Below are positions 45,620 to 58,070 of a stretch of DNA of 64,000 nucleotides, one piece after another (within the stretch, counting starts at the first letter, position 1; each line of letters starts with the position of its first letter). The notes under the pieces are model-generated. The model was not told where the DNA came from. It ran no database searches and worked only from the letters and a program-made list of their open reading frames with translations. Source of the DNA: Limnanthes douglasii subsp. nivea (Eukaryota > Streptophyta > Magnoliopsida > Brassicales > Limnanthaceae); contig JAUPFV010000002.1 in the NCBI GenBank assembly GCA_036936605.1, positions 123,922,376 through 123,986,375 of the forward strand, given 5' to 3'. The translations under genes were made by a program, and so were the position numbers.

Positions 45620-46620
45620 CTAGAAGGGTCTTATTATCATGGTATTAATGGTCATCGATCATGTTAAATGCTAAAGATCTAGTTAGAAATGTAACCTATT
45701 TCAGAGATTTGGAAATTCAATACACTTACCAGAAGTTCATATGGAGTCAGTGTGTGAAGCAGTACCATTTGATAGGTAGGGGCTTGATTTAGTTGGACCT
45801 TTGTTGATGGCTTATAAAGGGTGTTGAACTATTATCTTGGCAATTGATTATTTTTTTAAATGGGTAGAAGTTGCACGCCTCTCTAGAACTCCTTCCAAAA
45901 CTATAATCAAAATTATCATTTCCAATCTTTATTGTCGGTTTGGAATCCTAGACGTATTACTACATATAATGGCGCTCAGTTTGACAACATGGATATGGAA
46001 ATTTTTTGTACATCAAGAGAAATTCACCATTGTTTCTCTTCATCTTTTCATCCCCAAGATAATAGACATATATAGGTGACAAACATAACCATTTTGATGT
46101 ATCTCAAAAAGAATTTAGAAGGTGTGGCAGGTAAATGGCCAAATTACATACAAGAACTATTATGAGCTTATCGAACTACTTTACATACTTCCACACGAGA
46201 ATCTCATTTTTTTCATTGGTCTATGGAATGGATGTAATAGCACTAATAGAGTTTACTCTACCTTATTTCAGGGTTTAAAATAATTCTGAAGAAGAAAATG
46301 ACACTGCAATAAGATTTCAGCTAGACTTGATCGAAGAATAGAGAATTAAAGCTCATTTAAGAATGATACATTATCAGGGTTTAATGAGGAGTAGATACAC
46401 GTCTAGAGTACAAAGAAGAGACTTTTAAGTAGAGGACAAGATATTAAGTAAAGTATTTTTTCACACTAAAGAACATAAGTATGGGAAGTTAGCTCTGAAT
46501 TGGGAAGGACCATACATTGTATGTTAACAGATTAAGCAAGAAATGTATCGATTTGTTGACCAAGAATGTAGTAATTTGAAGCACCCATGGAATATCAAAT
46601 ATTTAAGGTTATATCTCGAG
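45620..46620 (+). pseudogene. Integrase remnant of Tat element C
   Basis: A core with LDLVGPLLMAYKGC, ILAIDYFFKWVEVARLS and YCRFGI, then YNGAQFDN (usual D-N-G now Y-N-G), HPQDN and AYRTT, in the order expected for Gypsy integrase. Stops and a frameshift at about 45950 break it. Confidence 0.75.
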
Positions 46621-46751
46621 TAAATTTATATTGTAAATATTGACTTTATTTTTGTTCAACGTGTAAAATTTGGGGGCATGTAAATATTGACTTTATATTG
46701 TAAATATTGACTTTATATTGTAATATTGACTTTATTTTCCTTTTAAAATGT

Positions 46752-47080
46752 GTATATGAAGTTTTTATTTCCTTTGAATGGATTACCTTCGAATGGCTTT
46801 TGTATGTGAATTTTTTATTGCTTTAGAATGGATTACCTTTGAATGGATTGTGTATGTGAAGTTTTTATTACCTTCTAATGGCTTACGTATTTGAATTTTT
46901 TATTTCTTTCGAATTGATTACCTTCCAATGTCTTGTGTATGTGAAGTTTTTATTTCCTTCGAATGGTTTACCTTCGAATGGCTTGTGTATGTGAAGTTTT
47001 TATTTCCTTCGAATGGATTGTGTATGTAAATTTGTTATTGCCTTTGAACGGATTACCTTCAAATGGATTATGTATGTTAA
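46752..47080. repeat. 50-bp tandem repeat array in Tat element C
   Basis: Units begin at 46752, 46802, 46852, 46887, 46937, 46987, 47022 and 47072; spacing is 50 bp, or 35 bp where an inner part is lost. The unit contains tttttatttccttcgaatgg and is the same family as the array at 37942-38275. Confidence 0.88.
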
Positions 47081-49550
47081 GATTAATTACATTCAAATAA
47101 GTTGGCCTAAGAAATATAAATAAGAATATATAAGGAAATGAGCTAAGTTGATGGGATAACGACAAATATAAAATTCCTTGGATGACCCAAGGACTTAATA
47201 AAATCTGATGGAGAATGTCACAAAATTCCTTGGCTTCCAATATCTTATCTTCTTCTCCTTCTTCTGACCTCTCACTCTCAAATTCATATTCATCGCTGTT
47301 GTCAGAACCATCATTGGATGAATCTTCAGAGATACCGAGCTGATCGGCTATGGATATTTCATGAGGTAACAAGCTATCTGGAACCATTCCCCATAAAGAC
47401 CCAAGGGCTAGTATGGGGAACTTCTTATGGAATTCCAGCACCATATCGGACTTGATTAATGCATCCTGTTTATGTAAGGTATTTATCACCCCATCAATGT
47501 ATGCATCTATAGCATCATCTGCTTCTTGGGTAGACTTTGCTTTGAGGGAGGCTATCTCATCTTCATGATGTTTGATAAGAGATTCTTGAACGATAATCTC
47601 TCCTAACAAATCCCCAATGGTGGCCTTATCATTAGCTTGTTGGTTTTTCAATGAATTTATCTCCCCAGAGTTCGATGATTTTAGTTTTCCTAATAACCAG
47701 ATTGCAGCTTTTTGTGATCGGAATTCACCTTGATCAACTCTTCCCTAACTAATTTGACCTCTTCGGATAGGTTATTAGTTTTGGCATTTTCTTTCTCGGT
47801 TGAGTTTTTCCATTTCCTGTTTTTCTCTTCAAGAGAAGTGATGATTTCGATTTGCGACCTTACTTCTCTCTCCAAATCAATACTTGGCCTCACATAGCTT
47901 AGTACCGAATACCCCTACACATCTATCTCCTTTGATAATTCAAAGGACATCCCTTTGAACACCACTGTAGTAGTGGTAATTGTAGATTCTGAAAAATCGG
48001 TTTTAAAAGTTACAAAGTCAAATCCCACATACCCTCAATTGGGTTAACATCTTCCTTTCAGAGGGGAGAAGTTTTGGAGAAGGAGGATCAGATATTATGG
48101 CTGCTGGAAGATCAACAACAGTGATGGTTGGACGAGTAATTTCCGAATGGAGGACTATTTTCGGACAAGTCGAGATTATCTTCCTCTTCTTGTCTCTTTT
48201 ATCACTGCCTTTTTTGCCCCTTTTGTGTACCTTCTTCTTCTTGAGAATGGAATATTTTGAGGGCACCTCACCTCTCTCAACAGCTGTAACAGCATCTAAT
48301 AAAGTTGAGTCAATCTCATCCGGTTGTCCTTAATTTCCCACATCGGCAGCAAACTATGAAACCTTCTTTTCTTTTTTTATCCTTTATTTTCTGATGGTTG
48401 AGGGCTTTATTCTTGGTCGAAAGACATAATTAGCCATCAGCAGCCTTGGTTCTTTTGAGAATGACTAAAGGACAATGAGGAGTACTAAATTGCTCCCATG
48501 TCAGCTCTCGTCTGGGATTGGTCCTCCAAAGTTGAATTAGAACAAAGTTGGCGAGAGTGAAGAATTGATGGAATCCATTTGACCACTTCACATGTGCCCA
48601 TTGATTCAGCTTTCTAAAGGTCACATTCGCGTCGGCCAGATGATGTGCATATGGCTTCAAAATAGTTGATACAAAAGAAGTTAGGGATAAATGGTAAAAT
48701 ATTGCATAATATAAATTTAAAATAATTACGAAGAGGCTTACGAGTATTCTTCCAATTTTTGGTGAGCTGGCTCGGATTTCTGTAAGAGATGATCTTCTTG
48801 CCATTCTCCCATTGACCATTGATGAAAATAAATTGAGTTTTCCAAATTCTATATGCCTCTATCAGATCATCCACCACTTTGTAGTGGTTCCCTTTGTTAA
48901 AATAGTAAAAGGGGATGTGGGATTTGCTAGATAGTCCCGCAACGGCAGCCAGTTATTCCATCAGCATCTGATTCTTAGAGAGTATTGAAGCTATGATGCA
49001 TGCCATCAATGAGAACAAGGCATTTGGGCTAGCTTGGTTTGGGTATAATCTTACCAAACTAAAGTATATCACAATCTCTGGGTCTAAGGGAAACCGAAGG
49101 CCCAAATTGAGCACGTCATTGTACTACTTATCCCTTAGCACGTCATTGTACTACTTATTCCTTAGCACCATAGCTCATCGGACTCTATCTGAGTTTGGGA
49201 AGCTTAACTTTAACTAGTTTTGAGGAACCCTATTTTAGCTCAGATGGCCTCCAATTTAGATTCATGAAAATAAACATAAGAAATTTTTTCTAAGGCTAAA
49301 AGATATTTGACACTAACCCTTGTAAATTCGGGCCTAACGTATCCGACTAGAGACTGAAGAAGAGGTTCGGTTTTTGTTGTTTGAGCTTTGCTTTTTCCCT
49401 TCCCATCACCATTTTACTGCACCTCTGAATTTTTCTGCTTCGATGGAATCGAATTCTCCCCAGTCTGAACAGATGTCTCAAGGGCGGAGTCTTCACTGGT
49501 ATCCTCCATGTTCTCTTCCATAACCTTAGGACTAGATCACAAATGCTCAA
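46968..49550 (-). pseudogene. Antisense ORF region of Tat element C
   Basis: A chain of minus-strand pieces. From its 5' side: 49347-49550, 48614-48877 (AYRIWKTQFIFINGQWENGK), 48018-48266 (basic: KRGKKGSDKRDKKRK), 47690-47893 (coiled-coil type) and 46968-47651 (SLIKHHEDEIASLKAKSTQE, then an acidic SEDSSNDGSDNSDEYE stretch). Together they look like one long protein with a basic middle, a coiled coil and an acidic tail, broken by frameshifts. Similar antisense proteins are known in Tat elements but have no established function. Confidence 0.6.
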
Positions 49551-50589
49551 TAGTTAGAGTAAAAACATTATCTTCTTCAGGTTGAGAGGACTCAGCTGCC
49601 AGTGTTGTAGCAATTTCTTCTCGGTTTAGAGCTCACTTGGAAGAGTCACAAGATCATCTTCCCAATTTGGAATTTGTGAAAGGGGGGATTATCGGAAGTT
49701 GTGTGCTGCAATGTTGGTTCTTCTTCTACAGAGGGTCTAGTTTTGGTTTTTAATTATCTAGTAACTCTGCATGGAGTGTTCTAATTGGATCTGATCCCAT
49801 AATTTTGAAAGTAGAAGAATTTCGATAGTTAGTGGCCCTTTGGGATTGAGATTATTTGAATGGTTTAGGAGAACGAATTGGTGAGTTAAATGACTCTGCA
49901 GTCAAAGAAGGTTTGGACTGATCGGTGCGCCTATTGTAAGAATAAACTCCCCGTAATCAACGGATTTAGTTACAACAACCGTACCTGAGGAGGCAGGAAA
50001 CCTAACATCAACCCTTGCCTTTTTATTTTCTTCTTCTAGTTCAGAAAAGTTCTACAAACCACCTTTGGTTAAAACGGTTTTGGAAGTGAACATGCAAACA
50101 CCAAGATAATGTCGGAAAACAAATTACGGTGGTTGACACGGTAGAGGAATAGAAAAGATCGTCAGTAAGAAATGTCACTTGTGAAAAATTGTTTCTATGT
50201 CTAGAAGCAAGTTTTATTTATTTCTAGAAAATCTTGAAGTGAAAAAATGAAAAAAAAGGTTTATATAGAAACTGTAAGAAATTCTTGTGTGTCCTACTAG
50301 AGAATTTGAAACGGTAATGGTAACTAGGGGACACTAGAGAAGTGGAAACGTCTCTCACTTGATTGGTTGGCTTTACCTAGGATAAAACAAATTCTTAACT
50401 CCAGGACACTTGTCATGGGAAATTAACTGGTTAAAATCTGTGAAGTTTGGTTAGTAATTGTTAATGACGGGTCGGATAACTTTTACTACCCGCGTTAAGA
50501 AAATACCAGCAAGTCAATTTTGAAAGAGTGAAACCATAACAATTCGGATCAACATTGGTTAGCCCTCCCAAAGTTTCTTTGAGAGGGCT
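49551..50589. other. Rest of the non-pol region of element C
   Basis: No frame of note. It probably holds the 5' leader of the antisense gene, which would begin near the 3' LTR. Confidence 0.35.
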
Positions 50590-50601
50590 AAGGGGGCTCT
50601 T

Positions 50602-51016
50602 TGATGGGGATCAACAATGTTTGGATGCACACAAAAAACATAGGGTCGGATTTCTTCGAATGGGCAATTTAGACTAAAGATAAAATTCTACATTTGTATT
50701 ATTCCCTAACTTTTTTACTAAGTCGTATGGTAGACGCTGCTATGTGCTTTGCAAATTTTTAACCATTAGGAATAAGAGTAGTTAATGGGTTTATTTGGTC
50801 TATCGGTTTGACCCATACTTCTGACCTGACCCGATAGGCCCATTAATCCAAAATCGGTTTATAAAATCTCTTACACACAGCATTTTAGGGGGTTGAGACT
50901 TTATCTCTCTAAGAATTAAATATAGCAACTCAATTATATCTTTACCTTCCATCTTAAATTTAAATAAAACTTAACAGTTACCTATATACCCTCTAATCAA
51001 GTTTTATCCTTATTCA
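50602..51016 (+). repeat. 3' LTR of Tat element C
   Basis: Starts tgatggggatc after aagggggctctt; ends ttattca. About as long as the 5' LTR and readily aligned. Confidence 0.85.
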
Positions 51017-51020
51017 TATC

Positions 51021-51560
51021 TTTAGTCATATTAAGCATATTCTAACTGGATTGGACTATGCTAAAAAAATTAAAAAGGACATTAGTCTAGTGATTATAAG
51101 GCAGTTATTGAACTTGGATGTTACAATTACTTATCCAAGGAAAAGAAATGCAGTCTTCTCAGCTGGATTCCTCATTTAGCCAACAAATACAAGCTCAGTA
51201 TTGATGGCTCATGTGGGCTCAATAGAGAAGCTAGTGGCGGTGGACTGATAAGGAATAACAAAAGGAAAACTATAGCTAGTTTTGGTAGGATTTATGGAAA
51301 CTTAACTCCTATATCAGAAGGTAGGGAACTACTAGACGGTCAGCTGATCTGTAACAATCTAAACATCAGAGACCTAAAAATCGAAATTGACTCTCAAATT
51401 CGATTGAAATGTTAAGTAAAGGTAAAGCACCTTGTGTCCTAGATCCCTTCCTAGTTGGTTGTACAAAATTAATTTCTTCAAACATGGTTATTACCCATAT
51501 TTTCAAATACCAAAATAAGGCGACCGACTAGATTTCCAGATGGACTAGAAAATGTAAAAC
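51021..51560 (+). mobile_element. LINE remnant, downstream part (RNase H-like domain)
   Basis: KYKLSIDGSCGLNREASGGG and LIRNNKRKTIASFGRIYGN, then LKIEIDSQIRL, form the RNase H-like (RVT_3) domain found at the C-terminus of plant LINEs. The catalytic Asp of IDGS and of EIDS are kept. It continues the piece that stops at 41359, which shows that element C inserted into it. Confidence 0.7.
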
Positions 51561-52690
51561 GAAATAGAATTTAATCATAAACAGATTCCAAACCATGGGA
51601 GTAGGTTACATTAGGATATTGAAATAATGGTATATCAGTTTGTGGTTATTTGATTATAATCTTAAATCCTAGACATAACACATAATTTATATTAGTATTT
51701 TCTATGAACTAACAATTTCAAGCAGGTATTACCTGACTTTTCCATTTGTGAAGCTGAAATTTGTAGGTCATTTTGCCGAATAAATGATTTTGAGGTACTG
51801 GAAAGAAGATAAAGACCCTTAGACTGGAACACAGGAATAAAATATTTGAGCAGGAAGATGATTACATCTAACGCATAGAAGTTCATCCAATCTGGAAATG
51901 AAATATATCACAGTATTTGAGCTAAATATCTTATGTTGAAGATTCTTCTGCCTGATTTGAAGGTATCTTCTGGAGACATAATTTGTTCACTTTTAGTAGA
52001 AAGAATGAAGAAAGATAAATTCCCTAAGGATAAAGAGAAATGATGAAGAGAGTGTGGAAATAAATGTTCATCGAACCCTCTTTGATAGCCTTATAGAAAA
52101 ATTAGATCCTCTAATTATTGAAGATTCATTTATTTGAGATTAAATAAACAACCAACTAAAAATCTCTCTTTTCAAGTTCACTAGAATCATGATATCTCAT
52201 GGCTTAAGCTAAGAAGAGTTTATCTAGATCAATAAATCTAAGTCTCGATGGATAGAAGCTTGATGTTCTCACTAAGATCTGAGAAAAGAAATGATAAAAT
52301 GACGGTGAACGAAAATTAAATATGGTGCTCAAAATATTCTGAATTTTTTATCTTTTTTTAGGTCCTAAATTAAATTCCAAGACAAGCTCAAAACATATTG
52401 GGCTTCTATGTAACACAAATTTTATTTCTAATACAAAGATGTTGATTTGCTTAAAAACACAAAATCAACAACCAAACTTTCTATTTATATACTAAATTCA
52501 AGTTTTTGAACAAAATCTAAAAACTTTTGTTGAAAAAAAATCATATTTTTTGACAAAAACTTTCTCTCTTATATCCTAACAAAAATACCAAACAAATAGA
52601 AATCTTGATATTTGTCGATGAAGTTGACATTAAAAATGTGGTAGTCTATTATTGTTGTTTGAAGTATCACTAAATTTAAGTTGATATATT
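51561..52690. other. No gene recognised
   Basis: AT-rich, no domain pattern and no repeat pair seen. Confidence 0.4.
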
Positions 52691-52699
52691 CATCGAGTT

Positions 52700-53520
52700 T
52701 CTCGATTTGGAAACTTTCATCGTACATTATGTCGGCGGCATGGCCCAATTGCATCACTAGCGGTCCTTAGACACGCTGGCAGTCACTAACAAAATGTTGA
52801 ATTTTTTATGTTTTAAAACTACTGACGATGTAACTTCACCACGCTGGCGGCGTACCATTACCATGCTGGCGGCAACTTCAGTTTAGACTATAAATTATAA
52901 TAATTTAGTCATTGGCGGTGTGAAGCTTTTGCGTTGGCTATGTAACTTATTTTCATTAGTTGTGTAACTTATTTTCATTAGTTTTTTAACTTATTTGAAT
53001 TGGCGGTGACTTCACTTATGCTTATAATATGGGCTATAATATTTTTTTGTCATTGGTGTGAATTACACCGGCAGTGTAAACTACATCGGCAATACGTTAT
53101 TTATACATTCTCAAAATATTTTCACGTTGGCGGTATGTTATTTTTTTCGGTGGGAACCCGCAACCGCTACTCAGAGTGCAATGAGCGCGCACAGGGTAAA
53201 CCCTCCGTCTGACGCGATATCCTGCAAACCAACGCCAGAAGGTAAACCACACAAGGTGACAGGCTCAGCCGAGAAAGCGTATGTAGAGGGACTCGAACTC
53301 ATGACCTTTGGTCACAAGCACGTCCTACTCAACCAACTCGGCTACCCCCTTGGGGGTGTTGGCAGTGTGTTATATTTACACTTCCAGTGGATAATTCCAC
53401 CGATAGTGTAGCGTAGTTTGCCACGTTTCGATTGTGGTTTCACGATGTTAGTGTATTATTTTGACTCTGTTAATAGGGAATTCCACTGGCAGTGTAGGAA
53501 TGACTATGCCGGCATGGTTC
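52700..53520. repeat. Degenerate GGCGG/TGTAACTTA-rich stretch
   Basis: Phrases such as gctggcggc, ttggcggtgtgaa, ccggcagtgtaa and tgtaacttattttcattag recur irregularly through this stretch, which hosts the SINE. A similar vocabulary (gttagcggtgac, ttggcgataac, caccaacgtcaa) returns at 62030-62230. It may be a decayed repeat family; class unknown. Confidence 0.4.
53144..53357 (-). mobile_element. tRNA-derived SINE
   Basis: On the minus strand it starts aagggggtagccgagttgg. It has a pol III A box (tagccgagttggttgagtagg at 53344-53324) and a B box (ggtcatgagttcgagtccc at 53306-53288), and ends in a short A-run. Flanking imperfect duplications of about 18 bp (gttggcggtatgttattt at 53126-53143, gttggcagtgtgttatat at 53358-53375) are typical of target-primed insertion. 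The plus-strand ORFs across it are chance. Confidence 0.8.
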
Positions 53521-53576
53521 CCCAAAATTATGTTCTCATTTAACGGTTTTGATTTCTAATAATTTTTTATTGTATG

Positions 53577-53725
53577 AGGTCAAAGATTCCGTATTTGTGG
53601 GAGTAAATTCTGGTGTTAAGGATACTGGTTTAGAAAGAGATGAGATTATGATGTTAAAAATACTCATAAAATACTCAATGCTCTACATGTCAATTATAGT
53701 GATGTATTTACTGATCAAATGATAT
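53577..53725 (+). repeat. Partial duplicate of the start of the MULE pseudogene at 54978
   Basis: atttgtgggagtaaattctgg to tacatgtcaattatagtgatgt matches 54986-55117 with scattered differences. It shows that the region was duplicated or that a second copy was truncated here. Confidence 0.75.
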
Positions 53726-53729
53726 TTAT

Positions 53730-54977
53730 CCTTGATTTTGTATCAATTTTATACTAATTTAATTGCTTATTTTAATTAATTATGAATAAAAATACTTTCA
53801 TTTGGTCATTTTTTATTTATTAGTGAAATTTGAGCAAAATGAATATAAAAGAGTTAAGATTGCAAATAGAAACTATAAGTAAAAAAGAAGAAAAAGTCAA
53901 AGTACTTGAAGATAAATTAGTAAAGAATAAATAATAGAAAGTCAAAATTACATTCTAAATATTTTAGTTTCCTAAAAATAAATAATAATATTATTATTAT
54001 TATTATTTAAAAGAATAATATAATTCTTTTATTTTATAAGAAAACGATTATGATTTTATTTTTAGGAAAAAATTAAAATATTTGGTCTTCTATAATAAAT
54101 TACAATATTATATTATATAATTTAAAAAAAAAAAATTATTTTAATAAATAAATATTATAATTATACTCTCAACGTGTTTTATTTTTAGGATAGTATGATT
54201 GAATAGGAAGTCCATAATCTTCCTATAACAAAACCCTAACACATCAAATAAAGGGAGTGAGATAATCGTCAACAGTTTACTTTTTTTCTTCTTCTTTTTT
54301 ATTTTGTTATTAGGGTTATGCTCACTAGGAGCTAAACTTTTTTGTTCTATGGTTATTAAACCTTTGTAGATACAATTTTTAATGTAGTATAATTTCTTTA
54401 TTAACTTAGTTTTTTTATCTTTAGTATTGATATTAATCTCAATGCTATCATTGATCTTAGATTTAGGTTGAGAACGAGAGGTAATATCTACTTCTGGACT
54501 ATATCAACACCACTAGGTTAACTGAGTAATTTACTACGGCCATGAACCAGTGAAGTCTAAACTAGGTTCTTAGAATTTATTACCTGATTGTATGAGGTAT
54601 GGGACTAGAGATATAACCAGCCATACAAGAAGGTTAGATGTGTGAGATTAATAGATAACCACAACACTCTAAAAAAGAATCTGGCTTTAAAGAATAATTG
54701 CAAAAGTTAAGTTCATTTGATTATATAAAAATACATTGCAAATTGTTTATATATATTTATTAACTTTGGAATAGTTTTTATAATTGATTAATTTCAATTT
54801 CAGTTTCAATTTTTACTTTATTTTAATTTATATTTAATTTATATTTAATTTTTAATTTTTTTTATTAATTAGTGTAATTGTTATATTCAACTATAGATTG
54901 AAAGATATAAATTTATTCCCTTGGATTCGAAATTCGAGTCTTAAAATACTTATAAAACTACAACGTAAATCGTACAC
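53730..54977. other. AT-rich spacer, no gene
   Basis: It includes a (TTA)n-like run near 53988-54006. No domain pattern. Confidence 0.5.
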
Positions 54978-55930
54978 TTGCGATTCAAGGATCTTGGATT
55001 TGTGGGATTAAATTCTGGTGTTAATGATACTGGTTTAGAAAGGGATGGCATTGTGATGTTAAAGATACCGATGGAATACACGAGGCTCTACATGTCAATT
55101 ATAGTGATGTGTTTATCATTTAAATTAACTATACACAACAACAATTGGCTGATTAGGTTAGGAAAACCGCAAAAGACAAACAGTCTAGTAGTCGTAGTAC
55201 AACGTCACGACGATGCGAAAAACATGAAAACTCCTAGGTTATTATTCAAATGTGAGATATACGGCACATACACAAAATTGATAAAACCGAAAGATTTAAA
55301 GAGAAAATTTATTGAAACGAAGAAATACAAATGTCATTTTAAGCTTAGAGGAGAAATTGTAAAAGATTGAGAATGGTCCTTAAAGATCGTGTACGGGTTT
55401 CACAATCATGGTAACACGAAATACAGTGAAGTTCATTTTTATTTGCAATATTTGTCAAAGAAATAGTTGGAATTTGTAATTAATCTACCAAGATGGGATC
55501 CACTCTTCGGGTAATTTTGGGCGCAGTAAAAAAGAAAAACCCTAACAACTCGTTTTCATTGTGCACTGTATACAATGCTTAACTAAAACAATACAAGGTC
55601 GAGAAATGCGATCGCTTGTAGATGCAATATTTGTTTGGTGAACTCAAACGGTTAGAATATTTTAGATGGAATAGACCGGTCGCATATGGGAGTGGTATCA
55701 TAAGTGAACTTTTCTTCCCAAACCCGGTTAGTTTATATTTTCTACAGATATTTCTAAATATGTTAATAATGGATAACACCTACTATAAAACCAAGTACGG
55801 GATGTCGTTGTGTGAGGTTGTTAAAGCCAATTGTTCTTGTTAGACTTTTTACATCGAATTTGCATTTATGTCTGGGGAGAAACTTGACAACTACAATTAA
55901 GTATTAGAATGCTTGCAGTCGTCGATGGTA
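54978..55930 (+). pseudogene. FAR1/MULE-type transposase pseudogene
   Basis: A 130-codon ORF ends in KYKCHFKLRGEIVKD; after a stop the frame continues with SLKIVYGFHNHG, the Cys/His DNA-binding region of FAR1-like MULE transposases. A second piece (about 55700-55930) has FLQIFLNMLIMDNTYYKTKY, with the first catalytic Asp, then MSLCEVV and FAFMSGEKLDNYN. The rest of the DDE domain is lost. It differs from the transposase at 8582-11133 and belongs to another MULE subfamily. Confidence 0.7.
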
Positions 55931-55984
55931 ACTCACTCTAAGGGTATAGGAGAAATATATTATCACTGACCTCGTATATTATAG

Positions 55985-56274
55985 CGATCGAACTACCACA
56001 AAGGTTCGATGTCCACAAATTGGAAAAGTACGATGGGACTGTTGAACCAGAGCACCACATAGAACAGTTCACAAACGTAATGATGAGCTTCCCCGAAGAT
56101 GACCGTTTGTGGTGTCGAGTGTTCTGGATGAATTTCAAAAAGAATGTTCTAACGTGGTTCAATAATTGGACTCAAGGTCCATTACGAACTTTAACCATTT
56201 ATGGAATCTCTTCAAACATGAGTTTATGTGGAGTAAAATTACCAAAAGACATGAGGACTATATAATAAACTTTG
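55985..56274 (+). pseudogene. gag: Stray Tat gag fragment
   Basis: FDVHKLEKYDGTVEPEHHIE and MMSFPEDDRLWCRVFWMNFK match the gag start of the Tat elements in this window. No LTR or pol is attached. It abuts the transposase pseudogene. Confidence 0.7.
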
Positions 56275-56399
56275 AGTATATGTATACGGAAAGTTTGAAA
56301 GACTACACATAGCATTCCGTGCACACCACGTGCAGATACTAGTACCCACCTTAACAACGTACAGTGCACCGCACGTGGCACAGCAGTCGCTGATTTTGT

Positions 56400-56995
56400 A
56401 TTTTTTTATTTCACCATTTGAGGCCTTGTGCAGAAGCGATTGATTTAGATCTCAAATAATCTATCGGCATTAGCGCCGGAAAATGCCTCATCAGGTTGTG
56501 AACGTGACAATCAAAAGAATAAGTAGCTAAGGCATGATAATTATACTTAATTAACAACCATTTTGGCACAAATCTACCAAAAAGATAAGGGCCAAATCCA
56601 TTTCAAGTCATCTTCCATCATCACTAATCTTCGACGATAGGAACCGAAAGCATTACAAGTATCATAATAACGTTGATTATAGGTTAGGCTAACGCGTTGA
56701 TCAAAAAGATAAATTCTTCGAGTTTAAACTTAATTTCTCATTATCGCAAAAACGTTTTCGGTCAAAAAATAAAGTGTTTTTACAAAATATATTAAGCTAT
56801 TCCATTTTTAAAACTCTATTTCTTTTTCAAAATTTCATTTTTTTTAATTAGAATATCTCAAGAACAAAAACCAAAAACTCTTAAATATCTTTTATTTCTT
56901 TTTAAAAAAACAAACAGCCCTTTTCTTACATTAAGAACATCAATGGACAAGGAAAAAAGAATAAAAAATCATTTACTGATTTAGTTCATTTTTTT
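56400..56995. other. No gene recognised
   Basis: AT-rich target region of the Copia element. Confidence 0.45.
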
Positions 56996-57000
56996 AGTTT

Positions 57001-57200
57001 TGTAGAAACTAGAAAAGATTTATTATAACACATAGAATTTCAGTACAAGTTAAAGCCATATATATAGGCTCTGAAAATATCTTCTAATTATACTAGTCTA
57101 CTGTAATAAAATCTAATCTAATAATATCTATAATAGATTACGTTTGAATATTGACTATAATAAATTATTTAGTCAATGTATATTATTATTTCCTTTAACA
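57001..57200 (-). repeat. 3' LTR of the Copia element
   Basis: Plus-strand tgtagaaactag to cctttaaca. It differs from 61617-61816 at about three bases. Confidence 0.92.
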
Positions 57201-57331
57201 CTCACCCTCAAGCTTGTGCGAAAGTGCTTGAAACTGTCGTAGCTTTGATAATAACATTCTCTTTGAAATTTGAACTGAAGTACTTGAAGTGCAGGCTTGA
57301 TCGAAAGACTGAAACGAAATCACACTCCCTC

Positions 57332-58024
57332 TCAACCTGGAGCATATATATTAATCATGCCCAACTTGTTACAAATATAAGTAATTCGTGATCCATTGAG
57401 CGCTTTTGTGAATATATCTCCTAGTTGTTCTCCTGTTTTGACATATCTCGTATGAATGAGATTTTGTTGAATCTTTTCGCGGATAAAATGACAATCAATT
57501 TCGATATGCTTCGTTCTTTCGTGAAAGACAGGATTAGACGCAATGTGCAAGGCCGCTTGATTATCACACCATAATTGCGCAGGCATGGTAGTCTTGATGC
57601 CAATATCATTTAACAATTGGAAAATCCAAATTATCTCACAAGTAGATTGAGCCATGGCTCTATATTCAGCTTCAGCACTTGATCGCGATACAACATTTTG
57701 TTTCTTACTCTTCCAAGATACCAAATTACCCCCTACAAAAACACAATAACCAGTGGTCGATCTTCTATCAGTTTTAGATCCAGCCCAATCTGCATCTGCA
57801 AAACACTCTATATTTGTATGACCAATACTGCCATACCACAATCCTAGTCCATGAGCTGATTTGAGATAACACAAGATATGTTCTAGTGCTGCCCAGTGAT
57901 TAACTGTTGGAGAAGACATAAACTGACTTACAACACTGACTGGATATGCAATATATGGTCGAGTTATTGTAAGGTAATTGAGTTTTCCTACTAATCGACG
58001 ATACTTTTCTGGATCACTAAACAA
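57332..58024 (-). pseudogene. pol: RT end and RNase H of the Copia element
   Basis: A 230-codon open stretch. It begins with YRRLVGKLNYLTITRPYIAY (end of RT) and includes the RNase H sites CFADADWAG (Asp), SRSSAEAEYRAM (Glu) and LWCDNQAALHIA (Asp), then HIEIDCHFIREK. It is separated from the upstream RT by a frameshift near 58100. Confidence 0.88.
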
Positions 58025-58070
58025 TTCTCTGTCATCTTTCAGTAATTACGAATTAGGAACCATTGCTGTA

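Larger units (their letters stand above)
41360..51016 (+). mobile_element. Tat element C: Ty3/Gypsy LTR retrotransposon nested in a LINE
   Basis: 9.66 kb, with LTRs 41360-41762 and 50602-51016. The 5-mer atatc flanks it at 41355-41359 and 51016-51020 (sharing the last LTR base on the right). A primer site tggtgagcacagtggga follows the first LTR and agggggctctt precedes the second. Order: gag, protease, RT (mostly deleted), RNase H, archaeal-type RNase H, integrase, a 50-bp tandem array, then a long antisense ORF region. Coding frames are broken throughout. Confidence 0.88.

Noticed and set aside
53000..53411. Protein-coding ORFs of 70 and 117 codons
   Set aside because: They cross the SINE on its opposite strand and show no domain pattern.
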